DNA from: CADEEN01 sp963738425 | Lineage (GTDB): Bacteria; Pseudomonadota; Gammaproteobacteria; Burkholderiales; Burkholderiaceae_C | DNA length: 64,000 bases | Assembly (NCBI GenBank): GCA_963738425.1 | Contig: CAVTWT010000037.1 | Span: 1 to 64,000, forward strand | Direction: 5' to 3' | Part shown: positions 1 to 8,536 of the stretch, piece by piece | How the letters are laid out: each line of letters begins with the position of its first letter | How positions within the stretch are numbered: the stretch's first letter is position 1 | Program-made: the position numbers and the translations under genes | Notes under the pieces: generated by a model | What the model saw: the letters and a program-made list of their open reading frames with translations, nothing else | Databases searched by the model: none | Told to the model about the DNA's origin: nothing

Positions 1-47
1 AGGTGCCGCAGGAAGCGTTCCTGGCTATTCTTCAGGTGGACGATTGA
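1..47 (+). CDS. lepA: Elongation factor 4 (LepA), 3' end only
   Basis: Only the last 14 complete codons and the TGA are inside the window. They read VPQEAFLAILQVDD, the conserved tail of LepA/EF-4, a ribosome-bound translational GTPase. The assignment is supported by lepB directly downstream, the usual proteobacterial order. The gene continues off the left edge. Confidence 0.85.
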   Translation, partial: VPQEAFLAILQVDD

Positions 48-60
48 CATGAAACCCCCA

Positions 61-154
61 CACTCGCATTCGCTCGTTGCCCCCATGGCACCGAAGGGGC
101 CACTTCGTGGGCCCGGGGGCTATCAGTGGCTTCGGACGGCCGGGCTCCACTGAT
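61..154 (+). repeat. Dispersed intergenic hairpin element, copy 1 (lepA-lepB)
   Basis: This is a degenerate copy of the C/G-rich repeat found about ten times in the window. The 3' hairpin has arms ATCAGTGG (122-129) and CCACTGAT (147-154) around a diverged core. A small ORF (ATG 49 to TGA 151-153, 34 codons) runs through it, and its stop overlaps the lepB ATG as TGATG. No function is known. Confidence 0.6.
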
Positions 155-1130
155 GGGTTTCATGGCTACCTTGACGGCGCTGCTCTACGGCGCGCTGCTG
201 GTCTATCTCGGCGGCTGGTTTCAGGACCGCTGGATCGGCGACTTCTCGCTGCTGCTGTTCCTGCTGACGCTCTTCACGTTCCTGTACTGGTTGGCCGAGC
301 GCTTGTACTTTGCGCCGGCGCGCGCTAAGGCCGCTGCCAAGGCCGAAGGCGACATCGCAGCTCGCCGTGCTGACCTGGCGAAACAAGGTATCGAGAAGGT
401 CGACAACAGCTTCAGCGACGCGGCCCGCGCCAAGATCCTGGCGCAACCCTGGTGGCTCGACTGGACGGCGGGCTTGTTCCCGGTGATCCTGATCGTGTTT
501 CTGCTTCGCTCGTTCCTGTTCGAGCCATTCAAGATTCCGTCAGGCTCGATGCTGCCGACTCTTGAGTCTGGCGACCTGATCCTGGTGCAGAAGTTCGCCT
601 ACGGCGTGCGCCTGCCGGTGGTGGACAAGAAGTTGCTGGCCACCGGCGAGCCGGCGCGTGGCGACGTCGTGGTCTTCCGCTACCCACCGGACCCGCGCAT
701 CGACTACATCAAACGTGTCGTTGGCCTGCCTGGCGACGATGTGGCGTGGCTGAACAAGAAGCTGACGGTCAACGGCAAGGCGGTCGAAACGGCCGCGCTG
801 CCCGACTACCTGGACGAGGAGAGCCACAAGTACACGCAGCAGCTGCGTGAAAACCTCGTCGGCGTCGACCACCGGATCCTGCTGCATGCCGACCGGCCGC
901 CTTTCGTTTCCGGCGCCGAAGCGTTCCCGAACCGTGATGCCTGCCGCTACAGCGCCGAGGGTGTGGCCTGCAAGGTGCCGGCCGGCCACTACTTCGTGAT
1001 GGGCGACAACCGTGACAATTCCGTCGATTCGCGCTACTGGGGTTTCGTCCCAGACCGAAATCTCAAGGGCCGGGCCTTCTTCGTGTGGATGAATTTCGGT
1101 AACCTCGGGCGCATCGGCACCTTCCGTTGA
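153..1130 (+). CDS. lepB: Signal peptidase I (LepB)
   Basis: This membrane-bound Ser/Lys protease cleaves Sec and Tat signal peptides on the periplasmic face of the inner membrane. Two N-terminal hydrophobic segments (about residues 5-50 and 106-122) precede box B, SGSMLPTLESGD, with the nucleophile Ser132. The general base Lys187 lies in YIKRVVGLPGD, and the late box GDNRDNSVDSRYWG is present. I chose ATG 153 because its A is shared with the stop of the upstream linker ORF (TGATG). GTG 126 and ATG 162 are alternatives. It is followed by DUF4845 and rnc, the standard Burkholderiales order. Confidence 0.95.
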   Translation: MGFMATLTALLYGALLVYLGGWFQDRWIGDFSLLLFLLTLFTFLYWLAERLYFAPARAKAAAKAEGDIAARRADLAKQGIEKVDNSFSDAARAKILAQPWWLDWTAGLFPVILIVFLLRSFLFEPFKIPSGSMLPTLESGDLILVQKFAYGVRLPVVDKKLLATGEPARGDVVVFRYPPDPRIDYIKRVVGLPGDDVAWLNKKLTVNGKAVETAALPDYLDEESHKYTQQLRENLVGVDHRILLHADRPPFVSGAEAFPNRDACRYSAEGVACKVPAGHYFVMGDNRDNSVDSRYWGFVPDRNLKGRAFFVWMNFGNLGRIGTFR

Positions 1131-1165
1131 TGGCTCCGCTGAAAAAAGATCGCGAGAGGAAACTC

Positions 1166-1549
1166 ATGACACGTACCACGATCCGTCGCCCGTCCGCTGG
1201 ACGCCAGAGCGGCCTCACGCTGATCGGGCTGCTGTTCTGGGGCATCCTCGTGGCGATGGTGGCCCTGGTGGTGATCCGCGTGCTGCCGACCTTGAACGAG
1301 TTCACGACCATCCAGCGCGCCGTCAAGAAGCTTGCGCAGGAGAGCCCGGGCACCGTGCCCGAAATCCGCGCAGCCTTCGAGCGCCAGAGGAACATCGAGT
1401 ATTCGATCTCCAGCATCGACGGCAAGGACTTGCAGATCACCAAGGAGAACGACAAGATCGTGATCCGCTTTGCCTACGACAAAGAGATTCCCTTGTTCGA
1501 GCCGGTGTACCTGCTGATCAAGTACGCCGGCGAGGGCCGTTCGAACTAG
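1166..1549 (+). CDS. DUF4845 membrane-anchored protein
   Basis: The 127-residue protein has one N-terminal transmembrane segment (about residues 16-40, GLTLIGLLFWGILVAMVALV) and a short polar domain. This matches the DUF4845 family that sits between lepB and rnc in beta- and gamma-proteobacteria. Its function is unknown. The N-terminus resembles a pseudopilin leader. Start ATG 1166 has a GAGAGGA Shine-Dalgarno sequence 5-6 bases upstream; the in-frame ATGs at 1127 and 1130 overlap lepB and lack one. Confidence 0.8.
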   Translation: MTRTTIRRPSAGRQSGLTLIGLLFWGILVAMVALVVIRVLPTLNEFTTIQRAVKKLAQESPGTVPEIRAAFERQRNIEYSISSIDGKDLQITKENDKIVIRFAYDKEIPLFEPVYLLIKYAGEGRSN

Positions 1550-1561
1550 ATGTCTGCCCCA

Positions 1562-1628
1562 AGCTCGCGTCGCTCGTGCCCCCCACGGGGAGCTCAGGCC
1601 GCTTGGGACGGCCCGGCGCTCGACTGAG
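1562..1628 (+). repeat. Dispersed intergenic hairpin element, copy 2 (DUF4845-rnc)
   Basis: The layout is CCCCCCACGGGG followed by a hairpin with short arms CTCAG (1593-1597) and CTGAG (1624-1628) around the core GCTTGGGACGGCCCGGCGCT. A linker ORF runs from ATG 1550, directly after the DUF4845 stop, to TGA 1625-1627, eight bases before the rnc ATG. Confidence 0.65.
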
Positions 1629-1634
1629 ATAGCG

Positions 1635-2336
1635 ATGTCGGTGTTGGCCGCACTACAACAACGCCTGGGGCATCGCTTCGCCAGCAGCGCGCTGCTCACG
1701 CGAGCGCTGACCCACCGCAGCGCTGGCGCCGAGCACAACGAGCGCCTTGAGTTTCTCGGCGATGCCGTGCTGCAAACTGCCATCTCGTCGCTGCTCTACG
1801 AGCGCTTCGGCGGCTCCGACGAGGGCGACCTGACACGCGTGCGCGCGCACCTGGTGCGCGAGGACAGCCTCGCTCGCGTTGCCCTGGCCATCGGCCTGCC
1901 GGACGTGCTGCGCCTGTCGGAAGGAGAAGCGCGCGGGGGCGGCGCGCAGCGGCCGTCGATCCTGGCTGACTGTGTCGAAGCGCTGATCGGCGCCACCTTC
2001 CTCGATGGCGGCTACGCGTCGGCGCAGGCTTTGGTGCAGCGCTTGTTCGGCGAAATCATCGCCAGCACCGACGTCGATGGCTGGAGCAAAGACGCCAAGA
2101 CCGAGTTGCAGGAGTGGCTGCAGGCCCGCAAGCTCTCGGTGCCGGCGTACCGCATCGTCGCCACGCGCGGCCAGTCGCACGCGCAGACGTTCGACGTCGA
2201 ATGTGCGGTGCCGGCGCTCGGCCTGGCTGAACACGGCGAAGGCAAGTCACGCCGCAGCGCCGAGCAGGATGCCGCTCGGCGTATGCTCGACAGCCTCAAA
2301 GCCAACGACATGCCTGACGGCCCTTTAAGATCATGA
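1635..2336 (+). CDS. rnc: Ribonuclease III
   Basis: This double-stranded-RNA endonuclease processes rRNA precursors and structured mRNAs. The 233-residue protein has the signature ERLEFLGDAVL (about residues 36-46), the second acidic motif DCVEALIGATFLDGG (about 115-129) and a C-terminal dsRNA-binding domain (about 155-225). Length and architecture are normal. It lies in the lepB-DUF4845-rnc-era operon; the two flanking junctions carry repeat copies instead of tight overlaps. Confidence 0.96.
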   Translation: MSVLAALQQRLGHRFASSALLTRALTHRSAGAEHNERLEFLGDAVLQTAISSLLYERFGGSDEGDLTRVRAHLVREDSLARVALAIGLPDVLRLSEGEARGGGAQRPSILADCVEALIGATFLDGGYASAQALVQRLFGEIIASTDVDGWSKDAKTELQEWLQARKLSVPAYRIVATRGQSHAQTFDVECAVPALGLAEHGEGKSRRSAEQDAARRMLDSLKANDMPDGPLRS

Positions 2337-2340
2337 GCCC

Positions 2341-2413
2341 CCACGCTCCCTCCGGTCGCTGCCCCCCGAGGGGGCTCATGCAGCGGACCGGCAAAGCCGG
2401 ATCCGCGCATCCC
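2341..2413 (+). repeat. Dispersed intergenic hairpin element, copy 3 (rnc-era)
   Basis: A CCCCCCGAGGGGG block is followed by a hairpin with long arms ATGCAGCGGACCGG (2378-2391) and CCGGATCCGCGCAT (2397-2410), which pair with one unpaired base. A linker ORF starts at ATG 2333, overlapping the rnc stop as ATGA, and ends at TGA 2423-2425, four bases before the era ATG. Confidence 0.65.
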
Positions 2414-2429
2414 CTTGACTACTGAGTCC

Positions 2430-3320
2430 ATGTCCGAGTCGCCGCAGCGCTGCGGCTTGGTAGCCATCGTCGGCCGGCCCAACGTCGGCAAGAGCACGCT
2501 GCTCAACGCCCTGGTCGGCCAGAAGATCAGCATCACGTCGAACAAGGCGCAGACGACGCGCCACCGGATCACCGGCATCCGAACCGAGGCTGGCGCTCAA
2601 TGCGTCTTCGTCGATACGCCGGGCTTTCAGACTCAGCATGGCAATGCGTTGAACCGCAATCTGAATCGCACGGTGCGCAGCGTGCTGTCGGATGTGGACG
2701 TTGTGCTGTTCGTCGTCGAGGCCGGCAAGTTCACGCTCGCCGACGCCAAGGTGCTGGCGCTGCTGCCCGAGGACAAGCCGGTGCTGCTGGTGGCCAACAA
2801 GCTCGACGCGATGAAGCGCCGCGACGACGTGTTGCCGTGGCTGGCGTCGATGCGCGAGCGCCGCGACTTCACCGAATTCGTGCCGCTGTCGGCGACCAAG
2901 GACGCCGACATGCCGCGTCTGGCGGCTATCGTGTCGAAGCACCTGCCCGAGCAAGCCTGGTTCTACGCCGAAGACGAGCTCACCGACCGCAGCGAACGCT
3001 TTCTTGCCAGCGAGCTGATCCGCGAAAAGCTCTTCCGCCTGACGGGCGACGAGCTGCCGTACAGCTCGACCGTGGTCATCGACAAGTTCGAAGAAGACGG
3101 TGCGATGAAGCGCATCGCCGCCACCATCGTCGTCATGCGCGAAGCGCACAAGGGCATGATCATCGGCGAGGGCGGCGAGCGCTTGAAACGCATCGGCAGT
3201 GAGGCTCGGCAGGAGCTCGAACGCCTGCTCGGCGCCAAAGTCTTTCTCGAAGTCTGGGTCAAGGTGCGGGCCGGGTGGGCGCAGAACGAGGAGCACTTGC
3301 GCAGCTATGGCTACGAGTAG
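2430..3320 (+). CDS. era: GTPase Era
   Basis: This essential GTPase binds the 3' end of 16S rRNA during 30S assembly. G1 GRPNVGKST, G3 DTPGF and G4 NKLD are visible, with a C-terminal KH domain (about residues 200-290) carrying EAHKGMIIGEGG. ATG 2430 gives the expected 296 residues; the in-frame TTG at 2415 would add five. The last 14 bases overlap the next gene. Confidence 0.97.
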   Translation: MSESPQRCGLVAIVGRPNVGKSTLLNALVGQKISITSNKAQTTRHRITGIRTEAGAQCVFVDTPGFQTQHGNALNRNLNRTVRSVLSDVDVVLFVVEAGKFTLADAKVLALLPEDKPVLLVANKLDAMKRRDDVLPWLASMRERRDFTEFVPLSATKDADMPRLAAIVSKHLPEQAWFYAEDELTDRSERFLASELIREKLFRLTGDELPYSSTVVIDKFEEDGAMKRIAATIVVMREAHKGMIIGEGGERLKRIGSEARQELERLLGAKVFLEVWVKVRAGWAQNEEHLRSYGYE

Positions 3321-4203
3321 GCGCAGCGCGGCGTTCGACTCGTTTCTTGCGCGCGCCTGGGCCGACCACGCGACACGCAGCGACGCGGTCGCCAGACGCC
3401 TTCGCCTGCGCACGCCGCCACCCCAACAGCCTGAGCACCTGAGCGCGCTTGTTCGCCTCGTCGTCAACCTGCTCGGCGAGCACCTCGGCCGCTTCGACGA
3501 CGCACGCTGGCGGCTTGATGCCTTGCGCACGCATCCGTTGGCGGACGACACCGTACAGTCGGACCTGCGTGTTGCGCATGCCACGCTGGGCATTGCGCAA
3601 CGCCGACGCGGTGCGCTGCAGCGCCTCACGGCCACCGAAACCGTTCGCGCCGAAAGCACCGCCGCAGCGATATGCCTCGGCCGCAATCAGTTGGATCGTG
3701 CGCTGGACCTGATCGCATCGGCCACGCAGCGCTTGGCCGCTTTGCCCGACGCCGCGCCGCAGGACCACCGGCCGCTCGCCGTGGCCTGCAACAACATGGC
3801 CTGGGAGTTGGAAGAAGTCGGCGCGCTGCGCAGCGAGGCGCAAACACAAGCCATGCTGCGCCTGGCTGCCGCCAGCCGCGAGCATTGGTCGCGCGCCGGC
3901 ACCTGGCTGCACATCGAGCGTGCGGAATACTGTCTGGCCTTGACTCACGTGTCGGCGGGTCTGCACGATCAGGCCTGGCTGCATGCTGCGCAGTGCCTGG
4001 CCGTGTGTTTGCGTCACCATGCTGCGCCGCTTGAACACTTGTCAGCGCACGAAGCCATGGCCCGTGTGCACCATGCGCGGGGCGAGGAGGCAGAACTCGC
4101 CCACCACGCGCAGTCCATGTGGGACGTCTTCGACCGGCTGAGTGTGGACGACCAGGCGGCGTGCCGCGAGGTGGTGGACGACGTGCTCGCGCTGCGCGCA
4201 TGA
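3307..4203 (+). CDS. Uncharacterised helical (TPR-like) protein between era and recO
   Basis: I do not recognise this 298-residue protein. It is rich in Ala, Leu, Arg and His, has no signal peptide or membrane segment, and reads as repeated amphipathic helices (for example ACNNMAWELEEVGALRSEAQ), which suggests a tetratricopeptide-like solenoid. ATG 3307 overlaps the era stop by 14 bases and the stop overlaps recO as ATGA. It is therefore embedded in a conserved housekeeping operon, where most relatives have era and recO adjacent. Any role in ribosome assembly or repair would be a guess. Confidence 0.65.
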   Translation: MATSRRSAAFDSFLARAWADHATRSDAVARRLRLRTPPPQQPEHLSALVRLVVNLLGEHLGRFDDARWRLDALRTHPLADDTVQSDLRVAHATLGIAQRRRGALQRLTATETVRAESTAAAICLGRNQLDRALDLIASATQRLAALPDAAPQDHRPLAVACNNMAWELEEVGALRSEAQTQAMLRLAAASREHWSRAGTWLHIERAEYCLALTHVSAGLHDQAWLHAAQCLAVCLRHHAAPLEHLSAHEAMARVHHARGEEAELAHHAQSMWDVFDRLSVDDQAACREVVDDVLALRA

Positions 4204-5042
4204 GGGCTGCGCCGGGCCAAGCGCCGGGCCGCTCCCAAGCGGGCCCGCATCCCCTCGGGGGATCGGCTGACGTACTCGTCGGCCGAGGGGCTCACAGGTC
4301 GCAGGCGTACGTGCTGCACCAATACGACTGGAGCGAGTCGAGCCTGATCGTCGATCTGTTCGCGCGCGATGCCGGGCGCGTCGCGGTGGCCGCGAAAGGT
4401 GCCAAGCGGCCGACGTCGAACCTGCGCGCGGTGTTGATGCCGTTCCAGCGCATCCAGGTGTCGTTTGGCCGTGCAGCGCGCGACGATGCATCGAGTGACA
4501 TCCACAACCTGCGCGGCGCCGAGTGGGGCGGTGGCGTGCCGATGGCTGGCGGCGAAGCGCTGTTGGCTGGGTTCTATCTCAACGAACTGCTGATGAAGCT
4601 GTTGGCGCGAGACGATCCGCACCCGGCGTTGTGGGACGCGTATGCCGCCACGCTGCCGCACCTCGGCACCGCCGAGGAGGCAGCTGCCTTGCGCGCTTTT
4701 GAGCTGATGCTGCTCGTGGAGACGGGTCACCTGCCGGACATGGCACGCACGACGTCAACGCAGCAGGCGCTCGAGCCCGAGCGCCGCTACCTGCTGCGGC
4801 CCGAGGCTGGCCTGATCGACGCGCGCAGTCAGGACGAGGCCGCGATCGACGGCTCGCACTTCCTCGCACTGCAGAGCGCGCTGGCATCGCGCAACCTGGA
4901 CGCGCTGCGCGTGGGTTGTCGGCCCGTCATGCAGCCGCTGCGCCGACAATTGCGGCACTGGCTTGCGTACCATCTGGGCGGTGCGCCCTTGCGCACGCGC
5001 GAGGTGATGCTTGAGTTGCAACCACTTTTGACTTCACGATGA
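4200..5042 (+). CDS. recO: DNA repair protein RecO
   Basis: RecO helps RecR and RecF load RecA at gaps. The conserved N-terminal OB fold begins near residue 33 (SQAYVLHQYDWSESSLIVDL), and the C-terminal helical domain ends at LQPLLTSR. ATG 4200 overlaps the preceding stop as ATGA. Residues 1-32 are encoded by a minus-strand copy of the dispersed repeat, and no better start codon lies between the repeat and the OB fold. This RecO therefore appears to carry a repeat-encoded N-terminal extension. It overlaps pdxJ by four bases. Confidence 0.92.
   Translation: MRAAPGQAPGRSQAGPHPLGGSADVLVGRGAHRSQAYVLHQYDWSESSLIVDLFARDAGRVAVAAKGAKRPTSNLRAVLMPFQRIQVSFGRAARDDASSDIHNLRGAEWGGGVPMAGGEALLAGFYLNELLMKLLARDDPHPALWDAYAATLPHLGTAEEAAALRAFELMLLVETGHLPDMARTTSTQQALEPERRYLLRPEAGLIDARSQDEAAIDGSHFLALQSALASRNLDALRVGCRPVMQPLRRQLRHWLAYHLGGAPLRTREVMLELQPLLTSR
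4205..4292 (-). repeat. Dispersed hairpin element, copy 4, inside the recO 5' end
   Basis: Read on the minus strand this copy has CCCCCGAGGGG followed by GCTTGGGAGCGGCCCGGC, with CGGGCC/GGCCCG pairing. It lies wholly inside the recO reading frame and supplies the first ~30 codons after the ATGA overlap with the preceding gene. Confidence 0.6.
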
Positions 5043-5827
5043 ATCCCCTCGTTGCTCCAGAGGCCCATGACCGCCACGGCCGCTGCGCGTTGTCGGTCAA
5101 CGTCAACAAGGTCGCGCACCTGCGCAACACGCGCCACCTCGGCATCCCGAGCGTGCTGCGTGCGGCGACGCTGTGCCTCGAAGCGGGTGCGCAAGGCATC
5201 ACCGTGCATCCGCGCCCGGACGAGCGCCACATCCGCGCGCAAGACGTGCGCGAGCTTGCGGCGTTGATGAAGCAATGGCCGCACGCCGAATTCAACATCG
5301 AAGGCAACCCGTTCGACAACTTGATGGCCTTCGTGCGCGAGCACCGGCCGCACCAAACCACCTTCGTGCCCGATGCGCCGGGCCAGTTCACAAGCGACCA
5401 CGGCTTTGCGATCGACGACCTGCCGCGCGTCGCGCCGCTGGTGCAAGAGGCGCGCGCGCTCGGCGTGCGCGTCAGCCTGTTCATGGACCCGGATCCTGCG
5501 GCGATGGCGCATGTCGCCGCGATCGGCGCCGACCGCGTCGAGCTCTACACCGAGCCCTATGCCGCTGCGCATGGCTCTGCCGCGCAGGCCACGCAACTCG
5601 CGCGCTACGCGGCAGCGGCAAACGCCGCACTGGCGGCGGGCCTGGGCATCAATGCCGGCCACGATTTGAACCGCGCCAACCTCACAGAATTTCTGCGCGC
5701 CGTGCCGGGTGTGCAGGAGGTGTCGATCGGCCATGCCCTGATCGCCGACGCGCTCGAACTCGGCTACGCCGAGACGGTGCGCGACTACCAGCGTTGCATT
5801 CAGCGCGCCTACGCCTCGCCGCCGTGA
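5039..5827 (+). CDS. pdxJ: Pyridoxine 5'-phosphate synthase (PdxJ)
   Basis: This cytoplasmic TIM-barrel enzyme condenses 1-deoxy-D-xylulose 5-phosphate with aminoacetone 3-phosphate to make pyridoxine 5'-phosphate. Characteristic stretches are LSVNVNKVAHLRNTR, GITVHPRPDERHI, FNIEGNP, and a C-terminal GLGINAGHDLN with VSIGHALI. At 262 residues it is slightly longer than the family norm at the N-terminus. ATGA overlap with recO and GTGA overlap with acpS indicate translational coupling. Confidence 0.96.
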   Translation: MNPLVAPEAHDRHGRCALSVNVNKVAHLRNTRHLGIPSVLRAATLCLEAGAQGITVHPRPDERHIRAQDVRELAALMKQWPHAEFNIEGNPFDNLMAFVREHRPHQTTFVPDAPGQFTSDHGFAIDDLPRVAPLVQEARALGVRVSLFMDPDPAAMAHVAAIGADRVELYTEPYAAAHGSAAQATQLARYAAAANAALAAGLGINAGHDLNRANLTEFLRAVPGVQEVSIGHALIADALELGYAETVRDYQRCIQRAYASPP

Positions 5828-6225
5828 TCTACGGCATCGGCACCGACATCTGCGACATCACGCGCATCGCCAAAGCGCTTGAGCGCCATGGCGAGCGGTT
5901 TGCGCAGCGCGTGCTCGGGCCGCACGAGATCGACGTCTTTCGCGCCCGGCGCGCCAAGGTCGAAGCGCGTGGTGTGGCCTACCTGGCCACACGTTTTTCG
6001 GCCAAGGAGGCGTTCTCCAAAGCCATCGGCCTGGGCATGCGCTCACCGATGACCTGGCAGAACTGCGAAGTCGTCAAGGCGGTGAGCGGCAAGCCGGAAA
6101 TCCGCCTGCACGGCGCTTTGCAGGAGTGGTTCACGGCGCGCGGCCTGTCGGCGCAGGTCAGTGTCAGCGATGAAAGCAGCTACGCTTGCGCCTTCGTCGT
6201 CGTCGAGCAGAAAGCAACAACATGA
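5824..6225 (+). CDS. acpS: Holo-[acyl-carrier-protein] synthase (AcpS)
   Basis: AcpS transfers 4'-phosphopantetheine from CoA to a serine of ACP. The 133-residue protein has the two family motifs: GIGTDICDITRI near the N-terminus (Asp for Mg binding) and RFSAKEAFSKAIG near residue 60. It starts at GTG 5824, overlapping the pdxJ stop as GTGA, and ends in an ATGA overlap with nagZ. Confidence 0.95.
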   Translation: MIYGIGTDICDITRIAKALERHGERFAQRVLGPHEIDVFRARRAKVEARGVAYLATRFSAKEAFSKAIGLGMRSPMTWQNCEVVKAVSGKPEIRLHGALQEWFTARGLSAQVSVSDESSYACAFVVVEQKATT

Positions 6226-7292
6226 GCCATTCAACGACACCGGCCTCGCCCCTGATCATCGACATCGCCGGCACCACGCTGACCGATGCCGACCGCGCGC
6301 GCCTTGCGCACCCGCTGGTCGGTGGCCTCATCTTCTTTGCGCGCAACTGGCAAGACAGGCGCCAGCTCACGCTGCTGTGCGCCGAGATCAAGGCGCTGCG
6401 CGAAGACCTGCTGATCTGCGTCGATCACGAAGGCGGCCGCGTGCAGCGCTTCAAGACCGATGGCTTCACGCACCTGCCGCCGATGCGCACGCTCGGCGAG
6501 CTGTGGATGAAAGACGCACTCGCAGCCACCGATGCCGCCACCGCCTGCGGCCATGTGCTCGCGAGCGAGCTGCGTGCCTGCGGTGTCGATTTTTCGTTCA
6601 CGCCGGTGCTCGATCTCGACCACGGCCCGTCGGGTGTGATCGGCGACCGCGCTTTCCACCGCGATGCCCGTGTGGCGACGATGCTCGCCAAGAGCCTGAT
6701 GCACGGACTGCTCCAAGCCGGTATGGCGGCCTGCGGCAAACACTTTCCGGGCCATGGATTTGTTGCCGCCGATTCGCATGTCGATGTGCCCGTGGACAAG
6801 CGCCCCTTGAAGGCGATCCTTGCCGACGACGCGGCGCCGTATGGCTGGTTGTCGACCAGCCTGCAGTCCGTGATGCCGGCGCATGTGATCTACCCCAAGA
6901 TCGATGCGCGGCCTGCCGGTTTTTCAGAGCGCTGGCTGCAAGAAATCCTGCGCGAACAACTCGGCTTCACCGGCGCGGTCTTTTCCGACGACCTGAGCAT
7001 GCAAGGCGCGCGCCGTATCGACGGCCGAGACGTCAGCTACAGCGAGGCGGCAGCTGTGGCGCTCAACGCGGGCTGCGACATGGTGCTGCTGTGCAACCAG
7101 AGCGTTGATGGTGGCGCTGCGGTCGATGAACTGATCAGCGGCTTGCAGCGCGCGGTCGATGCGGGGCGCGTCGATCTGAGTGCACAAAGCGACGCGCGTC
7201 GGTTGGCGTTGCTGCCGCGTCAGCCGCCGCTGCCGTGGGATGATCTGGTGCACGACCCGGTGTACCGCCACGCGCTCGAACGCTTGCCGTGA
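6222..7292 (+). CDS. nagZ: Beta-N-acetylhexosaminidase (NagZ)
   Basis: NagZ is a cytoplasmic GH3 enzyme of peptidoglycan recycling that removes GlcNAc from GlcNAc-anhydroMurNAc peptides. The 356-residue protein carries GGLIFFARNW, VDHEGGRVQRF, and the catalytic loop CGKHFPGHGF with the His/Asp pair. The nucleophile segment FSDDLSMQGA is near residue 260. Normal length, ATGA overlap with acpS and GTGA overlap with the LacI gene. Confidence 0.95.
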   Translation: MSHSTTPASPLIIDIAGTTLTDADRARLAHPLVGGLIFFARNWQDRRQLTLLCAEIKALREDLLICVDHEGGRVQRFKTDGFTHLPPMRTLGELWMKDALAATDAATACGHVLASELRACGVDFSFTPVLDLDHGPSGVIGDRAFHRDARVATMLAKSLMHGLLQAGMAACGKHFPGHGFVAADSHVDVPVDKRPLKAILADDAAPYGWLSTSLQSVMPAHVIYPKIDARPAGFSERWLQEILREQLGFTGAVFSDDLSMQGARRIDGRDVSYSEAAAVALNAGCDMVLLCNQSVDGGAAVDELISGLQRAVDAGRVDLSAQSDARRLALLPRQPPLPWDDLVHDPVYRHALERLP

Positions 7293-8338
7293 CACCGCCG
7301 CCCGCGGCCAGCCCGGACAACGAGGCCACTCGCCGCCGCCTGCAAATGGCCGACATCGCGCGCCTGGCCGGCGTGTCGGTGTCCACCGTTTCCCGCGCCC
7401 TGAACGGCAGCGAACTCGTCAACGCCGAAACCCGCGAACGCATTGCCACGCTGGCGCGCGAACTGAACTACAGCATCAACCTCGGCGCCAAGAATCTGCG
7501 CTTGCAGCGCAACCACACGATTGCTGTCGTCATTCCCTATGACGCGGTCTCGCGGCAGCACATCACCGACCCGTTTTTCATCTCGATGCTCGGTGGTCTG
7601 GCCGATGCAATCACCGATCGCGGGTACGACATGCTGTTGTCGCGAGTCGATTCGGAGAGCCTCGACGCTGCCGCTCGTCTGGTCGACTCCGGTGTGGCCA
7701 TCGGCGTCGTGCTGATCGGCCAGTGGCGCCATCACGATCAGCTGAACCAGCTCGCCGCACGCAAGCTGCCGATCGTCGTCTGGGGCGCGCAGTTGCCGCA
7801 GCAGATGTATTGCACCGTGGGCGGCGACAACCTGCGTGGCGGCCGGCTGGCCGCGGAGCACCTGGTGAAGCAGGGCCGCAAGCGCATCGTCTTCCTCGGC
7901 GACCCGCAACTACCGGAAGTGGCGCAGCGCATGGCGGGCTATCGCGCGGCGCTCGCTGCCGCCCAGCTCACACCGCGCGCCGAACTCGAGCTCGCGGTGC
8001 CGTTCGAAGTCGGCGCGGCGCGTGCGGCTGTGGCCTCGCTGCTGGATCGCAAGATCGACTTCGATGCGGTCATTGGTTGCTCGGACCTGCTGGCCATCAG
8101 CGCGATGCAGGTGCTGCGCGAACACGGGCGCGACGTGCCACGCGATGTGGCCGTGGTCGGCTATGACGACATGCCGCTGACCAACTACTGCGATCCGCCG
8201 CTGTCGTCCGTGCACCAGCCGGTGCCCGAGGCGGGTGTGCAGCTCGTCGATGCGTTGCTCGCCATGCTGCATGGGCAGGTCGCCGCGCCTCGCGTGCTGC
8301 CGGTGGAGCTGGTGGTGCGGCGCAGCTCGCAAGCCTGA
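7289..8338 (+). CDS. LacI-family transcriptional regulator of the sucrose locus
   Basis: The 349-residue regulator has an N-terminal LacI helix-turn-helix (about residues 20-45, MADIARLAGVSVSTVSRALNG), the hinge helix, and a periplasmic-binding-protein-like sensor domain. GTG 7289 overlaps nagZ, so it may be transcribed from the housekeeping operon. Two LacI-type palindromes lie just downstream, before the TonB receptor gene. By analogy with SuxR of Xanthomonas it probably represses the downstream genes until a sugar, likely sucrose or a derivative, binds. The ligand is inferred from context. Confidence 0.88.
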   Translation: MTPPPAASPDNEATRRRLQMADIARLAGVSVSTVSRALNGSELVNAETRERIATLARELNYSINLGAKNLRLQRNHTIAVVIPYDAVSRQHITDPFFISMLGGLADAITDRGYDMLLSRVDSESLDAAARLVDSGVAIGVVLIGQWRHHDQLNQLAARKLPIVVWGAQLPQQMYCTVGGDNLRGGRLAAEHLVKQGRKRIVFLGDPQLPEVAQRMAGYRAALAAAQLTPRAELELAVPFEVGAARAAVASLLDRKIDFDAVIGCSDLLAISAMQVLREHGRDVPRDVAVVGYDDMPLTNYCDPPLSSVHQPVPEAGVQLVDALLAMLHGQVAAPRVLPVELVVRRSSQA

Positions 8339-8362
8339 ATTGCTGCTTCGTTTCAGTCACTT

Positions 8363-8378
8363 TTGCATTCGATTGCAG
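8363..8378. promoter_or_regulatory. LacI-family operator, upstream copy
   Basis: TTGCATTCGATTGCAG is an imperfect version of the palindrome at 8423-8440, with two deviations from the 16-base core. Its centre is 61 bp from the second site, about six helical turns, which suits looping by a tetrameric regulator. Confidence 0.6.
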
Positions 8379-8422
8379 GACCAGGACGTTGCGTCTGTGC
8401 ACTGGGTTGGTGTTTTCCCCGC

Positions 8423-8440
8423 ATTGCAATCGATTGCAAT
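8423..8440. promoter_or_regulatory. LacI-family operator, perfect palindrome
   Basis: ATTGCAATCGATTGCAAT is a perfect 18-bp palindrome with the central CG typical of LacI/GalR operators. It lies about 97 bp upstream of the TonB-receptor ATG. The nearest LacI-type gene is directly upstream, so it is the likely partner. Confidence 0.75.
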
Positions 8441-8536
8441 CACAGCAGAATCCGCCCGTCCGATGTGGCTGCCCAGCCGCGTCGCGCGCGCCGACCCGCA
8501 CACCGACCGCCAGCCGAACTCACCCGAGGAGACACC

